Shown here: positions 11,798 to 21,437 of the stretch, piece after piece | Layout of the letters: each line of letters opens with the position of its first letter | Numbering within the stretch: the first letter of the stretch is position 1 | NCBI GenBank assembly: GCA_011317545.1 | Contig: WUJK01000003.1 | Location: 930,001 to 994,000 of the forward strand | Length of the DNA: 64,000 nucleotides | Direction of reading: 5' to 3' | Source of the DNA: Coniella vitis | Taxonomy: Eukaryota; Ascomycota; Sordariomycetes; Diaporthales; Schizoparmaceae | Notes under the pieces: model-generated | The model's database searches: none | What the model saw: only the letters and a program-made list of their open reading frames with translations | What the model was told of the DNA's origin: nothing | Translations under genes and position numbers: made by a program

Positions 11798-12034
11798 TGT
11801 GGGTGCACTTTTTGTTGTGTATGTTTATGTATGATTGGAATTGAAGCTTTCTTTAAAAGAATGAAGAAAGAGATGTGATAGAGAGGATAATGTCAAGAGA
11901 AAGACTGACGATGACCGTCGTGTTACGTTCAACACTAGGTGATCTCGACTGAGGGTCAGGATGATTGAAGGGAAGATGGTCCTCTGAACCAGAAGAGCAG
12001 AGAGGAAGACGTGTCGAGATGAGCATTGCGGCCA

Positions 12035-12044
12035 TTATTTTATA
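12035..12044 (-). promoter_or_regulatory. TATA box of the pheromone gene
   Basis: The minus strand reads TATAAAATAA here, about 240 bases upstream of the start codon at 11797 and just downstream of the CTATTGAG cluster. Spacing fits a core promoter with a leader of about 200 bases. Confidence 0.6.
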
Positions 12045-12062
12045 CTTGTTGGTGGACGAAGG

Positions 12063-12130
12063 GGCTCTATTGAGCGTTGTGAACTCCCTATTGAAGACAA
12101 TAAAGCCGTTACTCAATAGAGCCTCAATAG
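12063..12130. promoter_or_regulatory. CTATTGAG cluster with 12-bp inverted repeat upstream of the pheromone gene
   Basis: Perfect octamers lie at 12067-12074 (CTATTGAG), 12112-12119 and 12123-12130 (both CTCAATAG, the reverse complement), with a one-mismatch copy CTATTGAA at 12088-12095. The first two form a perfect 12-bp inverted repeat, GGCTCTATTGAG at 12063-12074 and CTCAATAGAGCC at 12112-12123. From memory, CTATTGAG is the binding motif derived for the Penicillium chrysogenum alpha-domain mating-type factor MAT1-1-1, which would make these sites the mating-type control element of the pheromone gene. Confidence 0.65.
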
Positions 12131-13074
12131 ATGAATAGAGTGACCGACTACCCACGCCACAATAGACTTGCCTGTTTTCTGGCTGTGCCATACTGCCTCG
12201 CACTTCTGTTATTGTTGCAAAAGCCCATTGAGACCAACTCCATGGACGAAATGTGGGTTTTGTCCACTGCAAGCAATGCTTTCATCGGAGCGTTGCCGTC
12301 TTGCTGACCATTGACCTTTCAAGCGACTCCTATTCAGTACCCGAATAGGCAATTCGCAGATAAAGCCACACCAGGCATTCAAGGGCACCAGCAAAAAGAA
12401 TCCCTCATCGCTATACGTTTGACGGGTGTTTCTGTGAAGGCTAGATGCTGCTAATGCGGATTATAGCTCCAAAAGAGGCTTGACACAGGTGTTTGAGGCA
12501 ACCTTCTAGCTCGAGTGCGGACTTTGTTCAAGCGCGACAATCATCACTAGCATCCGCCAGTGTTCTGGGCCAGCCGAGGCCATACGGTTCTTAGGGACTC
12601 GGTCGTTGCAGTAGAAGTCTGGTTTTCTTTATGCCCTCCTACCAAAGTCTGCCCTGGGTGATGGTCGGATGCCGGGCGATAGAAGCTTATTGAAGAACGG
12701 AATAGGAAAGAGTCAACACCAACCGCCATTGTCATGCCTGGATATCTCCACAGGGTCAGTCCTCAATCACGTGTGGCAATTCGGATGGGAGGACGGGAAC
12801 GGTGCTTGGCAATAGATTTTCTTCTGCTGAAAATTTGTACTTTGGATGATTTGATGTGAATTGTGGCTCCGGCACCGGTTGAAGAGGAGACTGGTACAAC
12901 CCGACATAGCTTCACCTTAGGATGCAACGGTACGAGAATAACCATCTGATATTGTAGAGGCAGGTCTCTTCTCAATCATTTTGAGATTGGTGAAGGCGGT
13001 AAATAGTAGTCTCAACGTCTGCACGGTGAGTGGTACAGCGTCGAGCCGTTACAGACAGCCCTTTCCCCTGCTGA

Positions 13075-14172
13075 TCAGTTGTCCACATAAAAGGCACGCA
13101 GCAGCCTTTCAACAAAGAGGGTTATGGCAAGCTTTCCAGAGTCTAGAATGCCGTCCATGGCAATGAAGGGGTGCGGCTGGCCCCTCATGATTGTGACTCG
13201 GGTGTCCGTCTTGCCCGCCTCGATCAACCGCTCTGCCATTTGCTCGCCTTCGGTGCGCAAAGGGTCCAGTTCACCCAGGACAACTTCAGCGGGGGGTAGC
13301 TTTGTCCAATCTCCAGCCCACAGCAAGGGGCTAGCCTCGGGATGTGCCCAGTCCTTTTCATCAGGAAGGTAGTGGCGCCTGTACCACATCATTTTGGGAG
13401 GCGGCAGCGCAGGCACGTGCTCATTTTCCTTCCACGAAACTTTGGTCTCTGGGGTGGCGGTATTATCGGCCACGGGGACAGACAGCAGCTGCGTCACGAA
13501 AGAGATGCCCAGCTCAGGCCTGTCAGCAGCGCGTTGACACATGACAGAAGCGAGGTTTGCGCCGGCGGAAGAGCCACCTGTTGCAAGCTTGGTGCTGTCG
13601 AGATCGAGGAGTTCCTTGCCGGGGCCCTTTGCAGCCCAAAGTACAGCCTCCCAAGCATCTTCCACTGCTGCAGGAAATGGATTTTCAGGAGCGAGTCTGT
13701 GCCCAGACGTGTTAGATATCTGGCTGCAAGAGGAGGACTGCGAGAGTCCACGCCGACCTCACCTGTAGTCGACATTGACCACTACGCAGTTTGCGCGACC
13801 ACTCAAATTGGTGGCGATGACATTTTCGGTGTTGATGTCCCCCAGCACCCAGCCGCCGCCGTGGTAGTAGATGAGACAAGGCCAGCCTTTATGCGGCCTT
13901 GTCCCAGCAGGCGTAAAGAGCCGCAGCTGGAGATTGGGGCCGCTGCTGGCTGTGCGAGAAATCGAGACATCTTGCGTGTTTGCAACGGGATACTTGGGCC
14001 CTGCGCCAGGAATCAGAATGCCGCTACTGCGCGACGCATCCACGGGTTGCAGATGGACTTGCTGCTTGTCGACCAGATTGTCATTGTAGAACTTGGCGTA
14101 ATCGGCGGCAATACGGGGCACCACCGACGGGTGCAACGGGTAAGGGGGCTGGGACCCAGCGTCGTCGCCCAT
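13075..14172 (-). CDS. HSL-family alpha/beta-hydrolase (esterase/lipase)
   Basis: Two exons, 14172-13763 and 13696-13075, give 343 residues; the junction restores VVVNVDYR-LAPENPFPAAVEDAW. The start MGDDAGSQPP at 14172 is preferred; an in-frame ATG at 14220 would add 16 residues. The fold is hormone-sensitive-lipase type: oxyanion-hole motif YYHGGGW, nucleophile elbow GGSSAGAN with the catalytic serine, acid in LGELDPLRTEGE and histidine in GQPHPFI, so the triad is complete. No signal peptide is seen, so a cytosolic carboxylesterase acting on short-chain or secondary-metabolite esters is likely. It is consecutive with the aldolase and transporter genes, which could mark a catabolic group. The natural substrate is unknown. 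Confidence 0.9.
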
Positions 14173-15706
14173 GGTTTCTGATTTCCGGGCAATATCACAG
14201 GGTGGTGTGCAAAAAGTCAAAAAACAAAGAAGCCTTTGCAGAGTGAGAGCAATACAAGATTGACAAGCTGCAGCTAGCTTGGTTATGCAGGCGGCAGGAA
14301 CATCTTCCCCTCACACGCCATAATACGGAAGGCACGACATCCAAGGGCCGGCGTCCGATGCCGGCCAAGAAGTAGGGTCAGCCGGCTCTCCCGGCCCCGG
14401 ACTGGGCCGGGCTCTGCACCTTCCCGGTCGCGGACTTGGAGGGCGGCTCTCGCCCTTCCAGGCTGTTGTGATAGCTTCAGCTTCGCTGCAAACAGACACA
14501 ACCTCTAGTCTCTCTCGGACCTTGCCGTCAGACCACTCAACGCAGAGCATTGGCTCGTACCACAATTTGTGCGAACTACGCTTGTCCTTGGAAAAAACAT
14601 CTTCTCTCTGTCAATGCTGATGATGAGACGATCTGGCTCGTTACACTTTGTCCAGCTGGCCGGCCACTGGACCCGCGCGCAACGAGTGACAAGTTTGTTT
14701 TGACCAAGGCTGCAGTGTCACCGAGTGTCACCGAGTTCTTGATCTGAACAGCCCAACGTTCAGTGGAATCCCGTTCCCCAGAAGCAGTTCGCTGTGACGG
14801 GCGGCCTGCGGCGTGGGGGTCATTGCTTGGCTTGCTTCACGGATTTGGTCCAGATCGATCGTTGGTTCTTCTCATGCTGTTCTAGATTACCTGCATGGGC
14901 GAGCCAACCGCGTTGATGTTGTTGCTTAGGAAAAAGCAAAGACTGGCCACTTTATTGTGTATGCCTTCCCCCCCGAGTGTCTCAACCACACACCAGAAGA
15001 GCGGTAACACAAGAGGCAAGAAAAGCGGGCTCTGGGCTTCACAGGGCTGCTTCTTGGCTGTGGTCAAAAGCAAGACTTGGCAAATCCGACGGCGAGGCGT
15101 CGATAGCTGTTTTGAAGAGCGCACCAAATGGACCAGCCACTTGTGCTCCCGCGCTGATGCGTGATAAGCATCGTTTCTTTGGACTACCAGGGACGGCTCG
15201 TGTGCTGATGGAGTCGTGAATTTGAGCTAAGATTCGTGGAAAATTGTCGAAAGGAAAACAAAACAGCGTCTCACTTGTCAGCTCATGCATTGCTTCGAGA
15301 AAGCTTTGTCGGTAGGCTTCAACCGGTCTTGACACCATGACTCGCTCAGTATTCGACTTGCAAGTCATCGACGGACACTGGCTTCGACCACAGGTCAGTG
15401 AAGCGCTCAAGGAGGGGCGTGGGGGTTCGGGAGTTCCTGGTTGACGCTGCCCTAGGCTCTCCATATTACCTGCATCTGCATCTTCACGGAGGATATTGTT
15501 TGGACGGGAGCCGTAGTACGATGCTCCTACTTCTATGCCACCGTTTCACGGGTTCTTGTCGCCCGTTTGTTTGCCTCCTTTGTGCACCGGCCGTCCCATC
15601 GGCTCAGGTGTCCATGATCACACTCCAGGCAGAGTATTTCTTCAGGAGCACTGGACCTCGACGAGAGAGAGGCTGTCGCGGCCTTTCAAACAAAGACCAT
15701 CCCATC
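14173..15706. other. Intergenic between divergent esterase and aldolase genes
   Basis: About 1.5 kb with no convincing gene. The long frame that enters the aldolase from 15398 lacks similarity to the family before the ATG at 15707, so it is taken as 5' leader. Confidence 0.55.
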
Positions 15707-16705
15707 ATGGCTTCCAACCAGATTTCAAACAATAACAAACACCCCAAGTCTCAGCTGCGGTGTCTAACACCAGGCATTTACGTCCCCACCCCGGCCTTCT
15801 TCTACGATGATAGCGAGGAATCGCTCGACCTCGATGCAACAGCTTGCCATGCGGTCCGTTTGGCCAAAGCTGGCGTTACGGGACTAGCTGTCCAGGGCTC
15901 CAATGGGGAGGCAGTCCACCTCCTCGACGGCGAACGCGCGGCCATCATCGAAGCCACCCGTCACGCGTTGGACCAAGCAGGCTTCTACTCGATGCCGCTG
16001 ATTGTCGGCGCCGGCGCCCAGTCTACACGTCAGACTATTGAATTGTGCCACCAGGCCGCCGCATCCGGAGGTGACGCCGTCCTCGTTCTTCCACCAGGAT
16101 ACTACCAGGGCCTCTTCGACCAGGACACTACCCTGCGCTTCTTCAAGGATGTTGCAGATGCCAGCCCTCTGCCTGTGGTTGTATACAACTTCCCCGCTGC
16201 CGTGTCCGGGCTGGATTTGTCGAGTGATGTCCTGGTCGAGCTGGGGCGCCAACACCCGAACATTGTGGGCACCAAGTTCACATGTGGCAATACAGGCAAG
16301 CTGGGACGGGTTGCTGCGGCACTGGCTTCGCAAAGCAAACGAACAACTGGTGGCAATGGTTTCGTCTGTTTTGCAGGCTCGGGCGACTTTTTGCTGCCAG
16401 CCCTGTCAGCTGGTGCCGCCGGTGTGATCGGCGGCATCGCCAATGTTGCTCCCAAGGTGGTTGTCAAGACATACGAGGCATTCAAAGATGGGCGGCTGGA
16501 TGAAGCTCACTACTTGCAGGAGGTGCTTGCTCGAGGGGACTGGGCAGCCATCCAGTCCGGTGTGATTGGTGTCAAGGCCTGCTTGCAGGAATATGAGGGT
16601 TATGGGGGCTGGGCACGGAAACCGCTCCCGCGCCCTGACGATGAAGCCAGGATGAAGATCATTGAGGGCTTCAGAGAACTCATGACTCTGGAAAAGTCTC
16701 TGTGA
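15707..16705 (+). CDS. DapA-superfamily aldolase (2-keto-3-deoxy-hexonate / 4-hydroxy-2-oxoglutarate aldolase type)
   Basis: Class I Schiff-base aldolase of the dihydrodipicolinate synthase/N-acetylneuraminate lyase superfamily, 332 residues in one exon. The ATG at 15707 is chosen because it has a good context (CATCATGG) and lies just before the first conserved strand (TPGIYVPTPAFF). Visible motifs are the substrate-loop GSNGEAVHLL, the active-site tyrosine in VVVYNFPA (Y160) and the Schiff-base lysine in NIVGTKFTCGN (K190). The GTKFTCGNTGKL block resembles fungal L-threo-3-deoxy-hexulosonate aldolase (LGA1, the last step of D-galacturonate catabolism) and animal HOGA1 more than true lysine-pathway DapA, which fungi do not use. 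It is divergent from the esterase and followed by an organic-anion carrier, supporting a sugar-acid role. Exact substrate is inferred. Confidence 0.88.
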   Translation: MASNQISNNNKHPKSQLRCLTPGIYVPTPAFFYDDSEESLDLDATACHAVRLAKAGVTGLAVQGSNGEAVHLLDGERAAIIEATRHALDQAGFYSMPLIVGAGAQSTRQTIELCHQAAASGGDAVLVLPPGYYQGLFDQDTTLRFFKDVADASPLPVVVYNFPAAVSGLDLSSDVLVELGRQHPNIVGTKFTCGNTGKLGRVAAALASQSKRTTGGNGFVCFAGSGDFLLPALSAGAAGVIGGIANVAPKVVVKTYEAFKDGRLDEAHYLQEVLARGDWAAIQSGVIGVKACLQEYEGYGGWARKPLPRPDDEARMKIIEGFRELMTLEKSL

Positions 16706-17693
16706 GAGGTTTGGTCCTGTGGTAGTGGAGCAGACACTGGCAGTAAGGCACTTGAGGAGTAGTGAAGAAGAAGGGAGTTGTCTTTTTTATCTTTTTTCTT
16801 CGTTTTTCTTTCTCTCTTTTTTCTTCTTCTTTTTGGTTGGACATGTCGGATCCGATTTCCGGCTCCGACAACGAAGTCCGGATAGATGAGAAATCGTAGC
16901 CCATAGCAACAATTAGCCGAGGTGCTTGTTTTACAATAGTCGTAGGCCTTCGTAATAACATGTAGTCTTCGGTACAGAAAGCGGAGCCTTATCGCCTGGA
17001 TCGGCGTGCCTTGTGACGGTGGGTGCCGAAAGGGCAGAGGCGTTGCATGCCAAGCTGGATTCGGCCTTGATAGACCACTGAGATATAAGTATATGGGGTA
17101 AGACTGCCATGTATGTCACCGAATCATGTATCCGGGGTAAAGAGATAAGCCGGGCCATTGCTTCTTCCTACAGTCAACATCCGGGGTGAACCGACTCCAG
17201 ATTTCTATCGGGTGGTCGTCGATTCTGGAGAAGGTAATTGAATGGATAATAAGGTTTCAGACGCCTTGTGCAATGTGCCTTGGTTTATTTCATGGTTCAT
17301 CACGCAGCATAATTTCGATAAGCACATGGTGTTTTGTTTTTGCGCGCCTCGTGGCTTGTTGTCAGCCGGTCGATATCTTGATGTTTCTTATCTTGGATGA
17401 TTGCCATTGCCTCGTCGATACGCAGCTTTTAGTGATAGAATACTGGAGTTGAAACAATATATTCGTGGAGGTGTACCACGAGAGAATGCAGCCATGATAT
17501 AGGTTGTATTTATCCCCCGCACTCCTCGTTTTGAAGACCGTTGACCTATTGTACACCGTCAACTTATTCTCGCCATTCGTCGTTGGGAAAAAGGCCGCGA
17601 GTAAAGTTCCCAGTCATATTGTTGAATACTCTTGGAGTACTTCTCGCTAGAAGACAGCCAGTCGACCAAATATACACAGCAAACCACACAACC
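16706..17693. other. Intergenic: aldolase 3' flank and ACS carrier promoter
   Basis: A pyrimidine-rich tract at about 16779-16833 follows the aldolase stop. No gene is supported in the rest. Confidence 0.55.
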
Positions 17694-19285
17694 ATGGCGG
17701 AACACGTGCCCGGGAAAGACATGGCCAAGGCAGATGCCAGCGACGTAGCCGATGTCGAGAGCTCGACGACGGCCGAAGCGGTGGATGTGCCAGAGACAGC
17801 CCGTGTGCTGGACCATCAAGCAGAAGTCAAGCTTTGCCGCAAGTTTGACATGCGCATACTGCCCGTCCTGGCCCTGATGTGTAAGTCAAAGAAAGATCTC
17901 TCACCTTTGCAAGCAAAACAAGTCATGCCACAGGCAGATGGACTGACACTTTGGTCTGTTCAGATCTCTTCAACGCCCTCGATAAAGGCAACCTGGGCAA
18001 CGCAAAGACTGCCGGTCTCACCGACGACCTGCACTTCAAGTCGAACCAATACAACATCATCGTCTCGATCTTCTTCATCCCCTACGTCCTCTGCGCGCCT
18101 CCCTTTGCCATGCTGGGCAAGAAATGGGGCGCCCACCGCGCCCTGCCCGCCATGATGTTTGGCTTCGGCTCCATGACGCTCTTCATGGCCGCGGCGCAGA
18201 ACTTCAGCGGCGTCATGGCCATCCGCTGGTTCCTCGGCATGAGCGAGGCTGCTTTCTTCCCCCTCGTCATCTACTACCTCACCACCTTCTACCGCCGCGG
18301 GGAACTCGCCCGCCGCCTGGCTCTCTTTTACGGCGCCAGCAACATCGCAAACGCCTTCAGCGGCCTGCTGGCCTTTGGCGTCTTCCAGATTCACAACTCG
18401 CGCCTCGAATCCTGGCGGTACCTCTTCCTCATCGAGGGCGCCGCCTCGGTGCTGTTCAGCGTCTTTGCGTTCTGGTACCTGCCCTCTTCCGCATCCCAAG
18501 CCTCCTTCCTCAGCGCAGAGGAAAAAGAACTCGCCTTCTTCCGCATCCAAACCGACTCGTCCGCGATTGTGTCCGAGGCCTTTGTGCTCCGCGACGCCCT
18601 CCACATCTTCCGCCAGCCCTCGACCTGGGCCTTCCTCGCGATCGAAGTCTGCGTCGGCGTGCCCCTGCAAGCCGTCTCGCTCTTCCTCCCCCAGATCGTC
18701 GCGGCCCTCGACTACTCGACCGTGAAGACCAACCTCTACACCGTCGCGCCCAACGTCACCGGCGCCGCCATGCTCCTCCTGCTCGCCTTTGGCTCCGACC
18801 TGCTGCGCATCCGCTTCCCCTTCATCGTCCTGGGCTTCCTCTTCACCTTTGCCGGCTTCATCCTCTACGCCAGCATCAGCGACCTCGCCGCCCAAGTGCA
18901 CCTCGCGTACTTTGCCACCTTCATGATGTGCTGGGGCACCTCTGCGCCGAGCGTGCTGCTCTCGGCGTGGTTCAGCAACAACATTGCGCACGAGGGCCGC
19001 CGCGTCACCATGACCGCCGTGGGCGTCCCGCTGGCCAACGTCATGGGCCTCGTGAGCAGCAACATCTTCCTCGAGCGCGAGGCGCCCAAGTACCAGACGG
19101 CGCTGGTGACGACGGCCGTGTTTGGCGGCGTGGGCGCGTTGCTGAGTGCGCTGCTGGGCCTGTGGATGGCGTGGGATAACGCGCGGCGGAACCGGCGCGA
19201 CGGGGTCAAGATGGATGCGCGGGATGTGCCGACGGTGAGGCTGAGGGATGGGCCGAGTGTGTCGGAGTTTAGATGGTTTTTGTAA
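17694..19285 (+). CDS. MFS anion:cation symporter (ACS / Dal5-like family)
   Basis: Two exons, 17694-17880 and 17964-19285, give 502 residues; the spliced sequence reads LPVLALM-Y-LFNALDKGNLGNAKTAGL, the standard ACS first-helix signature. After a hydrophilic N-terminal tail of about 50 residues there are about 12 hydrophobic segments, with the family sequences FFIPYVLCAPPF, RWFLGMSEAAFFP and YLTTFYRRGELARRLALFYGAS. Members move allantoate, nicotinate, pantothenate, biotin-related compounds or sugar acids with protons across the plasma membrane. The coding GC content at third positions is very high. Its 3' end faces the sugar transporter gene 258 bases away. Substrate is unknown; the neighbouring aldolase makes a uronate or aldonate plausible. 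Confidence 0.9.
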
Positions 19286-19543
19286 GGTGTGTTTCCTTTT
19301 TTTGTTGTGTGGGCTGTTTTGAGCCGAAACTGGGGAGAAAGAGGAGGGCATTCAATGAGTGCTGTGGTTGATTACCCTGATATATGATTGATTGTGATGG
19401 TCTACTTATTTTATAATCCTTTGATACCCAATAGGCGCTGTTCCAGATGGCATCCATCCGATATCTTCCTTGCCGTCTTGCTTCGTGTAATATACATATC
19501 TATATAACAGAGAAAAATGAATAAATAAAACATATGCGATCGT

Positions 19544-21437
19544 CTATTCTATACCTCGACCTCGTTCATCATCATCATCGGCATCATCATCATCATCACC
19601 ATCAGCTAGTAGTAACTCGCGGCGCTCAGAGGACCTGCTCTCGTGCGCGGCGCGCCCATGCTTGTCCTCAACTCCAAACAAGTGAGCCATTTCTTCGAGG
19701 GTCTTGCCTTTTGTTTCGACTGTGTCAAAAGGCACACACGACAAGTGTCAGTTTTGTGGTTTCTCAACGGGAGGTGGGCTGGCTGGCTTGGCTTGGCTTG
19801 GCTAGGTAACGTTCAAGTGACTTACCGAGACAGTAGCGCACAAAGAGAAAGGCCACTACGTTGATGGCAGCCAAGATCAGGTACAGACCCCATGATATGG
19901 CCGTCACGATGGGCGGCGTCACCTGGGCCACGATGAAGTTGGAGATCCACAGCGAGGCCGTGCAGAGAGCGTTGCCTTTGGCCTGGATTCAAGGCCACGA
20001 GGGTTCAGTATCGTTATTATACTTCTCGTCCAAAAGCCACTACAGCCCCTTCGAAATTGGACAAGAAAGAGAGAGAGAAAAAAAAGCACCAATCTCACTC
20101 ACCCTCAATGAGATCGGAAAGATCTCCGCCGCATAGGTCCACGAGCCCGAACTCCACGACATGTTGAACGACGTGAAGAACAAAAATGGAAACGCAATAA
20201 TCGCATAGTTCCTCGGATCTTCCGGATGCGTCTCTGCGTGCCTCTGCAACACGGCGATACCCACCAAGGCGGTAAACATGCCCACAAGCCCCAGCTGCAG
20301 CCACGTCTTGCGGCCCAGCCGGTCAAAGAAGAAGATGGGAACCCACGCGGACAGGAACAGAACCACGCCGACCCCGGCTGTCGCCAGATTCGCCACCGTG
20401 GGATCCGTGATGCCGCCGTTGCGAAAGAGCTGCGGCGTGTAGTAAAAGATGGCATTGGTGCCGGTGATTTGCTGCAAGAACTGGATTCCCGCGCCCAGCA
20501 GCGTGACGCGCAGCACTGGTCCGCGAAACATGTCGCCCCAGGTCTGACTGCTTCTACTGCTGCTGCTGCTGCCGCTGCCCGCTCCCGCAGTCGAAGATGG
20601 CCTCCCATGAGCGGTGGTGGTGGTGGTGGTGGTGGTGGCGGCGGCGGCAGCAGCCTCTTCCTCCTCTATCGTCGCTCGGATCTCGCGCATCTCAACCTCC
20701 GCAGCCGCAGAGCCGTGCAAGCGCGTGAGGACCTCGAGCGCGCAACCGTAGCGCCCCTGCGCAACCAGCCAGCGCGGACTGGGCGGCACCCAGCTGCTTC
20801 GCCAGCAACCCACAGCCATGACCGCGGCTGGAAGCACCTGCAGGGCGAGCGGTATGCGCCACCAGCCATCCAGGGGAAGAAAGAAGCAGGCATAATCGAC
20901 AAAGAAGACGGCCATCTCGGCAAAACAGAGAATCATGAGCTCGATGCCGACGATGCGCCCGCGCAGCTCCGGAGGGCTGATTTCGCTAATGTACAGGGGC
21001 ACGCCCGCTGCAAAAGCGCCGATTCCCAGGCCGATGATGAAGCGGCCGAGGGTCATCTGCGCGAGGGTGGCAGAGAGGGCCTGAACCAGAGCGCCGAAGA
21101 TGGTCAACACGCTGGCGACGGACAGAGTGCGCTCGCGGCTGTAGAGGTCTGCCAATGCACCCACAAAGAGGGCGCCCAGAGCACAGGAGATGTTGTAGAT
21201 GCTCACGACGAAGCCCACGGCCCAGTCGGAGGAGGGCTGCATGAGGGAAATCCAACGGGCGTCGGCTATGATCATGCCCATGGCGCCTTGGTTCCAACCA
21301 AAGAGAAAGCCACCGAGGGAGACAAATGCGGTCAGGGCGTAGACATAGCGCAGGTTTGGTGGTCGGACAGCATGTGGGTCGAGATCGACGGGAGGCCGGA
21401 TGGGCTTGGTTTGCTTGAGGCGCATGAGAAGGGCCAT
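19544..21437 (-). CDS. MFS sugar transporter (hexose/polyol type)
   Basis: Three exons, 21437-20103, 19982-19826 and 19719-19544, give 555 residues. The joins read FPISLR-AKGNALCTASLWISNF and RYCL-VETKGKTLEEM, both sugar-porter signatures. Other motifs are the N-terminal FLFGWNQGAMG, GRFIIGLGIGAFAAGVPLYISEISPPELRG and the PESPRWL-like SWVPPSPRWLVAQG. Twelve hydrophobic segments are expected. In the central cytosolic loop a low-complexity insert of polyalanine, eight threonines and serines (about residues 255-295) is unusual, and its codons form a GGT/GGC microsatellite. The C-terminal tail is Asp-rich (DGDDDDDADDDDE). A proton-coupled monosaccharide or polyol carrier is the likely role; the substrate is not determinable. 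Confidence 0.9.

Larger units (their letters stand above)
11798..13074. other. Intergenic: pheromone promoter region and esterase 3' flank
   Basis: Besides the TATA box and motif cluster listed separately, a short inverted repeat CCTATTC...GAATAGG lies near 12329-12350. No gene is supported. Confidence 0.55.

Noticed and set aside
10421..11878. 485-codon open frame antisense to the pheromone gene
   Set aside because: It is produced by the repetitive codons of the real gene on the other strand and lacks any domain; the minus-strand product has a signal peptide and nine exact repeats.
14173..14220. Upstream in-frame start (MTFCTPP) of the esterase
   Set aside because: The added residues are not typical of the family; the ATG at 14172 is kept, although the longer form cannot be ruled out.
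15398..15706. N-terminal extension of the aldolase from an upstream in-frame start
   Set aside because: The extra 103 codons have no similarity to the superfamily, while the ATG at 15707 has good context and gives the expected length.
17960..19351. 463-codon frame antisense to the ACS carrier
   Set aside because: Its Arg/Glu/Gly/His-rich composition is the reverse-strand image of a very GC-biased gene with intact transporter motifs.
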